Below, piece by piece: positions 47,601 through 57,810 of a stretch of DNA of 64,000 nucleotides (position 1 is its first letter; every line of letters begins with the position of its first letter). Under the pieces are notes generated by a model that ran no database searches, was not told where the DNA came from, and saw only the letters and a program-made list of their open reading frames with translations. This DNA is from Brachycybe producta (taxonomy: Eukaryota > Arthropoda > Diplopoda > Playtdesmida > Andrognathidae), in NCBI GenBank assembly GCA_036925085.1, contig JAUPFP010000025.1, forward strand, positions 186,001 through 250,000, in the 5' to 3' direction. The position numbers and the translations under genes are program-made.

Positions 47601-48540
47601 TTCTTCTTAGTTTTCTAGTTTTTTTCTCTCAAAAAACCACACTTTTTTTTTTGATTAAATATTAAAATTAAAAAAACACCCTGTAATTCGAACTTAAAGA
47701 TCCGTTTGATTCATTGCAAAAATTATCTGGTTCAGATTGTCCGATTTTTGTCTCTCTCTCTCTCTTCACCTCAGTTGTGGTTATTATAACCAGATTGAAT
47801 GTGATGCTCTCTCTCTCGATCTGATGTGTGTTAATATATTATTATTTTCCGCTTTTACTTAGCTGTGTGCTCAGTTTCAGTTCAGTCAGCTGCATTGGAT
47901 TTCCTTTTATATAAATCCTCCTCTCAATCACTCAGTTTGCTTGCCCTATCTGAACAGATGATGGTTATGTGTCTATCTGTTTGTATGTGATGATGATGAT
48001 GATGATGATGATCACACATCACTTTCTAATAAATTGACTAGTTATAACCAAACTGCGAAAGCACATAATAAGTCAATGATGATAAAAAGAAGGGAACATT
48101 GTATATATGGACCTTGCACCATATCCTCTAATCGCCTTCCTTTCTCTCTCTCTCTCTTTTGCGCCTTTTTTTCTGTCTGATTGTTTCTCTCTCTGTGTGT
48201 TTGTCCGTTTTTGTGCAATTTTTCACTCTTCCTCCTTTTTTATGTTTTTTTTTTTTCTAAAGAAAATCCAACACATATAACAGAACAGATATATTTAATA
48301 TTTGTTGTTAAAAAAGATCGATATACATATCGATTATCGATATATAAAGTCCTGCCAGGCACACACGGACAGACGCAATAAGCGAGCAAATCAAAGCATC
48401 AAATACAAAATAGATATAAAGCAACGCACAAATAAATATTCTAATAAATTTTGCAAATTTTTTTTTCTTCTGATATAATTTAAAAAAAAAAATTATTTCA
48501 AATCGATGTACATTAGATCAATTTAATATCGATTTACAAA
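47601..48540 (-). promoter_or_regulatory. XPR1 5' flank, candidate promoter and 5' UTR
   Basis: Immediately upstream of the ATG on the minus strand. Free of the MITE families, unlike the rest of the window. Holds TC runs, a TGATGATG run (47988-48011), and TATA-like ATATATAC sequences near 48100. A transcription start cannot be placed from sequence alone. Confidence 0.35.
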
Positions 48541-48558
48541 TGACTGCTCCGTTATGTG

Positions 48559-48572
48559 GCGCCATCTTGTGG
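48559..48572 (-). promoter_or_regulatory. CTCF-like 14-mer upstream of XPR1
   Basis: Minus strand CCACAAGATGGCGC matches CCASYAGRKGGCRS at 13 of 14 positions. Lies about 960 bp upstream of the XPR1 ATG and outside recognised repeats. Confidence 0.4.
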
Positions 48573-48861
48573 TAGTTGTAGCTAATAATATTTATGTGGT
48601 AGAGCTACTGCTGCCATCTATGAAGGAAAGAATGAATTTGTCAACTCAAGGTTACTTGATTGGTTATTTAAATGATGTTTTCTGAAAGTTGCGCGCGCAT
48701 TACTGCATTACCAGTAAGAAGAAAAAGTTGCGCAAGTGAACAGAAAATTGGGGAACAGGTCTAATAATAAAGCTATTGGGCTCGTTATATATAAGCCTAT
48801 TTCCAAAATTCAAGCAATAGTTCAGAAAAAAGAGTGGCTTTATTTTAATTAATAATCAAAT

Positions 48862-49865
48862 TAAGATGTTTAATGAAAAGCTGTTTTTTGAACTCTGGGT
48901 GTATTCTGCCTTGTACACACATGAGTTAAATGAATTCAAATTAAATGTGTTTAGGTGAATTATACGGAATCCAGCTAAGGACATGAACACCAAATAAAAA
49001 TTTACTTTATTATTAATATTTTAAATTGTAATACTAAATCAATATTTTAATGTCAATAGTTTATTTAATTATATTTAAGTTAATTAACTCAATATTTTCA
49101 GATTTATTAACTGAATAAATTGAATTCGACGACATATTGTTTGTTTGTCCTTCACAGGGCTCTGTAGAACATGTGTATTATTTAAATGCATTTAAATTAT
49201 CAGGTGTGTGCACTGGGTTAAGACGAAATTGAAACAAGAATAAGTAGCTTAATCAATTAAATAAAATTTTCATGTTGATATTTTCCAAAATAAACTTTTT
49301 ACAATTAAAAATAAAAAAAATGATCTTTACTTTAAAGTTTGGGGAACTTTCAAACTTCTAATAAAAAGCTTATTTTAAAATTTATTAACATGAAAATACT
49401 CTTTTATGTGATTGTGTTACGCTTCTAGTCTCTAAAACACTTTCAAGTTTCTATTTTAAAAAGTAGAATAAGCAGAGTTTTGTTAAGATGTTTTTTATGA
49501 AGAGCTTTAAGAAAAAACACTAATGAAAAATTGAAAGTGTTTTAGAAACTAGAAGAGTAGCTCAGTTGATATCTTTCAAAATAAACTTTTTATTGACAAA
49601 AATTTAAAAAATATTATATGAGTCTGCTATAAAGTTTGGGGAATTTTCAAACTTGTAATAAAAAGCTTATTTTAAAACATATATCAACATGAAAATACTA
49701 TTTTAGTGATTGAGTTACACTTCTAGTTTCTAAAATACTTAAGTTTTTTTTTTTAAAAAAAAAAAAAATTTGCTTCTGAAAGAAGAAGAATAAAGAATCT
49801 GTAAATCAGCTGTTTATACACCATCTTAAGAGAAAATTGAAAGTGTTTTAGAAACTAGAAGGGTA
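48862..49865. mobile_element. Family A MITE cluster with a nested C element
   Basis: TTAAGATGTTTAATGAAAAG at 48862 starts a copy cut by C (48908-49212); arms follow at 49240-49520 and 49500-49865 (AACTAGAAGAGTAGCTCAGT, GAGTTACACTTCTAGTTTCT, AACTAGAAGGGTAGCTCAAT). Confidence 0.75.
48908..49212 (-). mobile_element. Family C MITE copy 8
   Basis: Starts GCCTTGTACACACATGAG, includes TTATACGGAATCCAGCTAAG and CAGGGCTCTGTAGAACATG, ends TTATCAGGTGTGTGCAC. Confidence 0.85.
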
Positions 49866-50739
49866 GCTCAATCATATAAAGAATGTTATCCATACATAAC
49901 TGATTCGTAAAAATAGAACTAGTTGAACCACAAACAATCAATTGTTCACTGATTTAGAAAATAATTCCTTTTCATTGAATTCGATCACGAAATGTGGCCC
50001 TCCTCCCTTCAATTTGGGCCCAATTCTCATTAAAGAAGGGGTTATCAGCTGACTTATTTCTTAATAAAGAAAAGAAAAAAACTCCATATTTGATTGCGGT
50101 TTTAAAAAAGAGAAAGAGATTCCGACAAACAGAATTTAAAGAAGGAAAAAAAAAAAACATAAATCTATAAGAAAAATGATTCACTTTTCAAATTTTTCAA
50201 TGGATTTTTGAAGAAAATATATATAGAACACGTATATCATAATGTATAATAGATACTTTAATATAGAAATGGTTTTGATATGAAATAATAATGAAAAGAG
50301 ATTTGGAGAAGATGAATAGAGAGTAAATTGCTAAGTGGTTGTTCCATCATCATCAATTGGAGTAATAATAACCACCAATTACAATCATGAAAAGAGAATA
50401 TAAATGTTGCTAATGACCCAACAATTCAGGAAAAACGACACAAAAATGTTGAGGGGGAGAAAAAAAAATTGATCCCGATTAAGTCACGTTTTAATTTTGG
50501 GATCATTTTTAGGTCCCGGGGGGGGGGGGGAGGGGAAGCAAAATAATCAAAAAACAAAAATCTCTGATCCAAAACAGATTATTATAGGAAGCGCCTATAC
50601 AGGGGCCTCTTCTTATTATTTGTGGGATGGTCAACTTCAGAGCCCCCTCTTTCTTAAAAAAAAAGGGTCCTAAAATATGTGTCTTTAAGAAATTAGGACT
50701 CGAAACAGTTACTGGTGGGCCATAGACTCAAACAGATGT
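49866..50739. other. Intergenic AT-rich sequence
   Basis: G run at 50518-50530; no supported gene or repeat family. Confidence 0.4.
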
Positions 50740-51420
50740 TTTTAAGAACAGGTTATTTTCGAATTTAGATTATTCAGGAGCAAAAAATTAAGAGAAACTA
50801 GAACGTGTTTTTAGAAACTAGAAGGGTAGCTCAATCACTTAAGAGAGATTAAAAATTAACCTTTTTTTAGGCGAAATTGTCGTCTACTTAAAGTTGTCAT
50901 TTATAAACTCATGCAAAAAGTTTATTTTAAAAGATACCAATATTTTTACCCTTGAGTGATTGAGTTACCTTTCTAGTTTCTAAAACACTTCCAAGTTTTT
51001 CTGAAGAATCTGAAGATTTTTTTAAGAACGGCTGATTTTTTAGATCAGATTATTCAGTGTTTCAGGAGCAAAATTAAAGAGAAACTAGAAAGTGTTTTAT
51101 AAAAACTAGAAAGGAAACTCAATCACGTAACTTTCAATCATTCAACTTTTATGTTGATATCTTTTAAAATAAATCTTTTTTAGGCGAAAATTATAGAAAA
51201 TATTTTCTTCTTATAGTTGTATCATTTTTAAAATCGACATGATTTTAAAAATAATACAACTATAAGTAGACAATATTTTAATTAATAAAAAGCGTATTTT
51301 GAAAGATATCAACAAGATATCAAAATACCCTTAATTGAGCTGCCCTTCTAGTTTCTAAGCCACATAAATGTCTCTTAATTTTGCTCCTGAAAGACAGAAT
51401 AATCTGAGTTTGAGGAATAT
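50740..51420. mobile_element. Family A MITEs, two complete copies in tandem
   Basis: Copy one: AACTAGAAGGGTAGCTCAAT (50815) to GAGTTACCTTTCTAGTTTCT; copy two: AACTAGAAAGGAAACTCAAT to TTGAGCTGCCCTTCTAGTTT. Copy two has the inner mirror CAACTATAAG at its centre. Confidence 0.85.
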
Positions 51421-51939
51421 TTTTCATCTAAACCGGGTCTTGTCTTGTCTTGTGTGTATTGAGAAAGGGTCCTAACACAATTCTATGCATTTGGTCCTAT
51501 ATTTCAGCCTTATTTTTTTGGTGGTAATCATCCTCATTCAATTGATGTGAAGATGAACACATAAACACACAAAACAGATGATGAAAAGTAATTGTAGCCC
51601 CTTTATATGAAAGAAAAATGATAGAAATTTGTTCTTATTTCCGATTTTGTCAACAAATATAGGGTTCTAAATCACCTTAAATAAAGACAGATTATCACAA
51701 ATTGAAGAGAAAATTCGTTTTGATGGTTGTTTCTAGTTTCAATTTGACTTTGAACCGGAGGCTAACGAGTAATAAGACACATTTATTTAGGAAATATTTC
51801 CTATATTATTAAAAAAAAAAAAATTTCGTCTCGTATAGAATTGAATAATATAATCTGGTGGCACTGGTAAAACATTCCCTGTTTAAAAGTGAAAATCTTG
51901 GGGGGAAACTATAAAATTTACAATTCTGAAACTTCAGGC
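51421..51939. other. Intergenic sequence, nothing recognised
   Basis: No repeat family member or plausible exon detected. Confidence 0.4.
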
Positions 51940-52400
51940 TGGTTTTAAAGTGTAAATATGCTCCTCGAACACTTTTTGTTATTTTGTTATTCAGAAGAAA
52001 AATTTATATTAGAAAAGATAATCAACATGAAAATACCCTCTTAAGTTATTGAGTCACCCTTCTAGTCTCTAAAACACTTTCAAGCTTTTCTTAATTTTAC
52101 TCCTGAAAGATAAAAAATAATCAAGAGTTCGGAGAGGTGTTTACAATTTCCAACCATCTTTTATGAGAAACTTGGAAAGTGTTTTAGAAACTAGAAAGAT
52201 AGTTAAATCACTTAAGGATATTTTTTTTTTCATGTTTCATATCTTTTAAAATAAGCTTTTTAAATGCAGTAATTTCAGTAAATGTCATAAAAAAAAAGCT
52301 TATTTTAACAAATATCAATATGGAAATACTATTAAGTGATTCAGTTTATTCTAGTTTATATTCTAGTTTATAAACAACAATGTTTCCTCGTAAAGTCAGG
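51940..52400. mobile_element. Family A MITEs, two adjacent copies
   Basis: Right arm GAGTCACCCTTCTAGTCTCT (52041), then AACTAGAAAGATAGTTAAAT to GATTCAGTTTATTCTAGTTT. Confidence 0.75.
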
Positions 52401-52413
52401 GTAATCACAGTTA

Positions 52414-52720
52414 TACTTTGTACACAGATGAGTTAAATGAATTCAAATTAAATGTGTTTAGGTGAATTATACGGAATCCAGTTAAGGACACGAACACCAA
52501 ATAAAAATTGACTTTAATTATTAATATTTTAAATTGAAATACTAAATCAATATATTTTGTCAATAGTTTAATTAGTTATATTTAAGTAAATTAACTCAAT
52601 ATTTTGAGATTATTAACTGAATAAATTGAATTCGACATATTCTTTGTTTGTCCTTCACAGGGCTCTGTAGAACACATTTAATATTTAAATGCATTTAAAT
52701 TATCAGGTGTGTATTAGGTA
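52414..52720 (-). mobile_element. Family C MITE copy 9
   Basis: TTA then TACTTTGTACACAGATGAG; TTATACGGAATCCAGTTAAG; CAGGGCTCTGTAGAACACA; ends near AGGTA at 52716-52720. Confidence 0.85.
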
Positions 52721-52889
52721 TATTAGAGGGAAGTTTACACCTTAAAATCAACTTAATTAAGTTTTAAGTAATTTACTAGTAAAGGTTCTTGCTTTTCTTA
52801 AAATGCGGAATACAACGAAAATTTTATTTGATTTTTCTCTTTTGAATCATTTGCATATTTTGCAATGGCTGACTTGTATAAATACACTT

Positions 52890-53095
52890 CAGCATATTGT
52901 TAAGGTGGTTTTAAAGTGTAAACGGGGGCCTCTTGAAAACTTGATTAGTCTGTCTTTCAAAATAGCAGAATTAAGAAAAATTTGAAAGTATTTTAGAAAC
53001 TAGAAGGGCTAGCTCAATTCAGTTAAGGGATAAGTAGTTTGATGTTGATATCTTTGAAAATAAGCTTTTTAGGTGTTATAGTTTATGGAATATTA
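52890..53095. mobile_element. Family A left side, cut by an N element
   Basis: TTAAGGTGGTTTTAAAGTGT terminus, AACTAGAAGGGCTAGCTCAA, and AATAAGCTTTTTAGGTG before the N element. Confidence 0.75.
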
Positions 53096-53103
53096 TTTTA
53101 AAT

Positions 53104-53648
53104 TAGAGGTGGGTAGAATCCTAAATTTTGTCGAATCCGAATCCGAATCCTAAAAGGTTCTCGAATCCTTCATATAAGAATCCTATATTATTCATTAAGA
53201 AGATACAAATAAATGAAATAATATTAAATATTAAATTATTAATAATAAAAAACACAGTGTAGCACTCAGGGTCGCCACAAGGTGTTAATATTGGTGATTC
53301 CGGATACCACCACCGAAATTGCAACAATCGCCAGTTTTTTTTTTTGTTAGTCAACACTTCTATATGGACGTCAATGGAGTTAAAACTAATTTTTACCAAA
53401 GTTTTTAACAAGTTTTTTTTAAGGTTAAGATTTGAAAGATCCGAAAGACGAAAAAAGCGCGAAGATTCGAGTTTTCGTATCTCGAATATTTTTCAAGATT
53501 AGAGGATTCGAATGTCCCATCCCTAGTTTTTTTAAGGTTAGGATACGAACGATTCGAAAGACAAAAAAAGCGCAAAAATTGGAGTTTTTGAATTTCGAAT
53601 ATTGTTCAATATTCGCGGGATTCGATGATTCGAATATCCACATCCCTA
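53104..53648 (+). mobile_element. N element copy 2, exact 8-bp duplication
   Basis: TTTTAAAT at 53096-53103 and 53649-53656. Starts TAGAGGTGGGTAGAATCC, ends CACATCCCTA. The right side is duplicated inside the element: GATTCGAATGTCCCATCCC at 53503-53523 and a second, diverged right arm to 53648. Open frames on both strands here are repeat-derived. Confidence 0.9.
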
Positions 53649-53656
53649 TTTTAAAT

Positions 53657-54549
53657 AATTGGGACGTTTTTACCTGCAACCATGGCCTTTAGTTTATATA
53701 GTTTTCCACACTAAAACACAAACTGTGCAAAAGAGTCTACGTAAAGAAAAAGGTTACAAATGAATTCCCTTGACTAAATGCAATCAGTTGGAAAGATAGG
53801 TAGGAAAAAAAAAGTTAGAAAAGACTCTCTAAATGGAAAAGGACCTCGAATATCCGAAATATCTTCAAATCCCAATAGAATCCAATTGTCAGATGAACTA
53901 AAAATAAGAGTTAATTTTATGTTGTGTATAAATTCTATAGTGTTTGTTGGGGGGTGGTTCAATTTAACACATTTCGGATAAGAAGAAAGATGATGGTTGG
54001 TGGTGGTTCCTTTTAAATTGAGATTTTTCTCTTCTTCTAAATGCAGTTTACAGAAAAAGGAGTTTCGAATCCCACTTTTCTCTTTTTCCACCCCTTAATA
54101 AGTGGGTTCCTAATGATGCCTAAATTTTCGCATCACGTTCGAATCTTTTTTTTTCCTATAGATATATACTATAAGAAGAAAACAATTGTAAATTTGGGTT
54201 GGTTCTCCTCCTGGGCCCAATAATAAATATATACTTTGATAGAGAGAATATAAACAAGGGTGGAGTTTGAAGTAGGGTGGACGGGAATTTGGGGGGTTGA
54301 TTTTCTAGGGTATATACATTATATAAATCGCCTTCCAACCAAACTGACTGTGTAACGAAATCATCGGCAAACACTTGGGCGCAAATGTTTTTCAATTTAC
54401 TCTTCTAGCTAGGGCTAATAAAAAGCGGAACGATTGCTTTAAATTCGTTTCCTTGTTTCGTTTTTTTTTTCTTCTTCCTTTTGCTTCTTATAGAAGCTAG
54501 AAAGGCTTTTATTTGTATACAGAGTGTGTGTGTATCTAATAGACATCTC
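53657..54549. other. Intergenic sequence, no gene supported
   Basis: Open frames of 60-105 residues exist on both strands between 53774 and 54602 but show no family motifs and cover T/A-rich low-complexity sequence. Confidence 0.4.
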
Positions 54550-54554
54550 AACAT

Positions 54555-55228
54555 GATGTGTGAAAAAAGCAGAAAATAGAAAGAAAGCAGAAACAAAAAC
54601 ATTTTATTTAGATGTGTGAAAAAAGTAGAAAATAGAAAGAAAGCAGAAAAAAAAAAACATTTTATTTAGATGTGTGAAAAAAGTAGAAAATAGAAAGAAA
54701 GCAGAAACAAAAACATTTTATTTAGATGTGTGAAAAAAGTAGAAAATAGAAAGAAAGCAGAAAAAAAAAACATTTTATTTAGATGTGTGAAAAAAGCAGA
54801 AAATAGAAAGAAAGCAGAAAAAAAAACAGTTTATCTTGATGTGTGAAAAAAGCAGAAAATAGAAAGAAAGCAGAAACAAAAACATTTTATTTAGATGTGT
54901 GAAAAAAGCAGAAAATAGAAAAAAAGCAGAAAAAAAAACATTTTATCTAGATGTGAAAAAAAGCAGAAAATAGAAAGAAAGCAGAAAAAAAAACATTTTA
55001 TTTAGATGTGTGAAAAAAGCAGAAAATAGAAAGAAAGCAGAAAAAGAAACATTTTATCTAGATGTGAAAAAAGCAGAAAATAGAAAGAAAGCAGAAAAAA
55101 AAAACATTTTATTTAGATGTGTGAAAAAAGCAGAAAATAGAAAGAAAGCAAAAAAAAAAAACATTTTATCTTGATGTGTGGAAAAAGCAGAAAATAGAAA
55201 GAAAGCTGAAAAAAAACATTTTATCTAC
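54555..55228 (+). repeat. Purine-rich satellite, 54-59-bp unit, 12 units
   Basis: Unit GATGTGTGAAAAAAGCAGAA then AATAGAAAGAAAGCAGAAAA and ACATTTTATTTA. Unit starts near 54555, 54610, 54669, 54727, 54781, 54838, 54893, 54951, 55005, 55060, 55116, 55173. Length varies mostly through A-run slippage. The plus strand is almost all A/G outside the ACATTTTATTTAGATGTGTG box. Confidence 0.95.
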
Positions 55229-55299
55229 ATTTCTGCTTTTCTTTGCGTTCTAAATTAGTCATGCATTGAAAGAGAAAAAACATGTCAATGGTGTAAATG

Positions 55300-55995
55300 G
55301 CAGTGAAACTCTTGATTATTCTGTCTTTGAGTTTGCAAATCGAAGAAGAAACTTGAATGTTTTTCTTAGGGATGGGACATTCGAATCCGGCGAATCTTGA
55401 AAAATATTCGAGATTCGAAAACTCGAATCTTCACGCTTTTTTCGAATCTTTGGAATCCTAGCCTAAAAAAACTGTTAAAAACTTTGGTAAAATTAGTTTT
55501 AACTCCATTGAAGTCCAATAGAAGCGTACACTTACAAAAAAAAACCGGTGATTGTTGTACCCGGGGATCACCAATGTGATCACCTTGTGGCGACCCTGAT
55601 TGCCAACACTTGTTTTTTTATTCTTAATAATTTAATATTTAATATTATTTCATTTATTTAAATTATTTGTATCTTCTTAATAAATAATATAGGATTCTTA
55701 TATGAAGGATTCGAGAACCTTTTACGGTTCCGGATTCGAGAAAATTTAGGATTCGTCCCACCTCTAGTTTTTAGAAACTAGACTTGCAAATGACCCAACT
55801 TTAACCAGACAACGACGCTTAGTAGACGATATTTTTTAATTTTTGCCTAGAAAAAGTTTATTTTGAAAGATATCATCATGAAAATGCCCTTCTAGTTTCG
55901 AAAAAAAAGACTTTTCTAGTTTTTCTTAATTTTGCTTTTCTGAAAGACAATAATAATGAAGAGTTCAAAAATCAGCTTTTCATAAACGGTATTAA
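55300..55995. mobile_element. Family A MITE split by an N element
   Basis: Left CTTGATTATTCTGTCTTTGA to GAATGTTTTTCT, N element 55367-55766, then GTTTTTAGAAACTAGACTTG and right arm ATGCCCTTCTAGTTTCGAAA. Confidence 0.75.
55367..55766 (-). mobile_element. N element copy 3
   Basis: TAGGGATGGGACATTCGAAT to GGATTCGTCCCACCTCTA. Flanks GTTTTTCT (55359-55366) and GTTTTTAG (55767-55774), 6 of 8 identical. Reverse orientation relative to copies 1 and 2. Confidence 0.82.
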
Positions 55996-56279
55996 GACAT
56001 TTTTGAGTTTAATAGAAAAGGAAGGATCACACTTATAGAAAAGAAAAAAAAATCCGCTTAAAAAAAGGAATTCTATCTAATTTGAATAATTTTATTCTAT
56101 TTATTTGGCTGAAATTATACAGAAAATGAATGGAAATTATTTCTTCTTGAAATGCAAAATTACATTTTTAGGACTGATGTTAAATGGGAATTTAGAATGG
56201 TCACATGAAGAATGTACGACCACTTCTCTCATGACGTCACTTCTTTGATGTAAGTTTTTCTTCTCACGTATTCAGAGTA

Positions 56280-56485
56280 ACAGGCAATTAGAAATCGGGA
56301 CAAACACAAGTTGGCTCCGCCCTTTTCATGACGACTGGCAACTTCTAATTGGTTGGTTATGTAGTCTGACGTCACAAGCTCCGCCCTTTTGAACGTCGAA
56401 CCACACAACAAACCAATTAGAAGTTGCCGATCGTCATAAAAAGGGCGGAGCCAACTTCTTTTTGTCCCGATTTCTAATTGCCTGT
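56280..56485 (+). mobile_element. Family B MITE copy 12 with exact 9-bp duplication
   Basis: TTCAGAGTA at 56271-56279 and 56486-56494. ACAGGCAATTAGAAATCGGG to CCCGATTTCTAATTGCCTGT. TGACGTCA intact. Confidence 0.95.
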
Positions 56486-56800
56486 TTCAGAGTATTGTTA
56501 TCCAGAACAATACGTATGTAATTTTGAATCACCCTGTATTCTAAGTGTGGAAATTTTTTTTTTCTCCCCGTTTCTTGTTGTTGGAAGTGTTTGTTGCAAT
56601 GTTCTCGAAATCCAATCATTCCAATTTGAGACTCAAAATGTTATATATATTGGAATATGTCTGAATAATATATCTAAACACAGCCCCTAAAGCTCAAATT
56701 CAAATAAAAGAAATAGATTTTTGTGAACATTTTATATATAATGTCCATGCAAATAATATTGAATAGTAATTTTAAGAACAAAAATGGAAGAAGAAAACGC

Positions 56801-56950
56801 GGGTGCGTTCGGAAACTTGATTTGCTCCACCTTCTTTAAAAGGCAATTCTTTAAAAGAAAACCATTTCCGGATCTGCTTGATCTTGTGATTTTATCTTTA
56901 AAAATGAGGCTAAAGAAAGCCTCATATGAGGAGGGTCATTGGTTGCAAGT
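56801..56950. mobile_element. Element Q copy 2, partial
   Basis: GGGTGCGTTCGGAAACTTGA, CAATTCTTTAAAAGAAAACC, TTTCCGGATCTGCTTGATCT and AGCCTCATATGAGG match 32.8 kb. The right end is not identified. An open frame across it has no domain resemblance. Confidence 0.5.
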
Positions 56951-57230
56951 GCCTCGTACACACTATAGGATACAAAGTCGGGCGACACTTGTATCTAGCA
57001 ACTTCAGAGATACAGTCTTTAGACTGTCTAGAGACAATGGTCGTCAGTGTTGCGAGACAAAATTTCTGTGTCTTTTGTATTTCACCCGAAATGGAAAATA
57101 TGATACAATGTTGTGCAACACTTCATAGTGTGGATGTGTTGCGAGATAAGGAACTCGCCACGCCAGCACTCAAACACTGAAAGTTATAATAATAAGTTAG
57201 GAATGCAAGTAGATTTATATACCCCCTGTA

Positions 57231-57250
57231 GTGTTAGATGGCGCCACTAG
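57231..57250 (+). promoter_or_regulatory. AGATGGCGCCACT motif
   Basis: TTAGATGGCGCCACTAG contains the right half of the CTCF-like consensus and recurs inverted as TGGCGCCATCTACC near 57642. Weak match on the left half. Confidence 0.2.
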
Positions 57251-57359
57251 AATTGCGTCATCGCTATTTCTACACGTGTGCTCTCTCTTCACTTATATTG
57301 TGTTCTGGGTTAAGTTTGTCACGTGCTCTGATAATTAAGATTGTTTTGAACGCTTTTAG

Positions 57360-57565
57360 ACAGGCAATTAGAAATCGGGACAAACATAAGTTGGCTCCGC
57401 CCTTTTTATGACGAACGCAACTTCTAATTGGTTGGTTATGTAGTCTGACGTCACATGCTCCGGCCCTTTTCAACGTCGAACCACACAACAAACCAATTAG
57501 AAGTTGCCGGTCGTCAGAAAAAGGGCGGAGCCAACTTCTGTTTGTCCCGATTTCTAATTGCCTGT
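57360..57565 (+). mobile_element. Family B MITE copy 13 with exact 9-bp duplication
   Basis: CGCTTTTAG at 57351-57359 and 57566-57574. ACAGGCAATTAGAAATCGGG to CCCGATTTCTAATTGCCTGT. TGACGTCA intact. Confidence 0.95.
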
Positions 57566-57704
57566 CGCTTTTAGAGCTAATAGGCTGCATTCGATTTCAA
57601 CTAATTGGTGACGAGTGTAGTTTGCCACCTATGGAGGTTTCATGGCGCCATCTACCTTATTGTTGCACAAGTATTTTTTTTTTCTATGGAGCCCTCTTAA
57701 GTGT

Positions 57705-57810
57705 GGACGCGTGATATCGTATATCGATACAGAGTCTCGCAACTCTATCTCGATAGTGGCTAGTGTGACAAGTGTGTACTAGGCTTTTAAGCCTTGTACA
57801 CACTTGGATA
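57705..57810. repeat. GCCTNGTACACAC-type terminus pair
   Basis: GTGTGTACTAGGCTTTTAAG is followed at once by AAGCCTTGTACACACTTGGA, two opposing ends. A similar GCCTCGTACACACTATAGG is at 56952 and GCCGCGTACAAACC at 58825. Suggests one more low-copy element family spanning about 56.95-57.79 kb with a B insertion inside. Confidence 0.4.

Noticed and set aside
53121-53692. Open frames of 84-96 residues on both strands
   Set aside because: They lie within N element copy 2 and similar frames appear in the other N copies.
53774-54602. Two or three overlapping open frames of 60-105 residues
   Set aside because: Low-complexity or unconstrained composition, both strands open, no motif or splice support.
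56784-57128. A 114-residue plus-strand open frame
   Set aside because: It overlaps element Q, shares nucleotide text with 32.8 kb where the frame is not kept, and has no recognisable domain.
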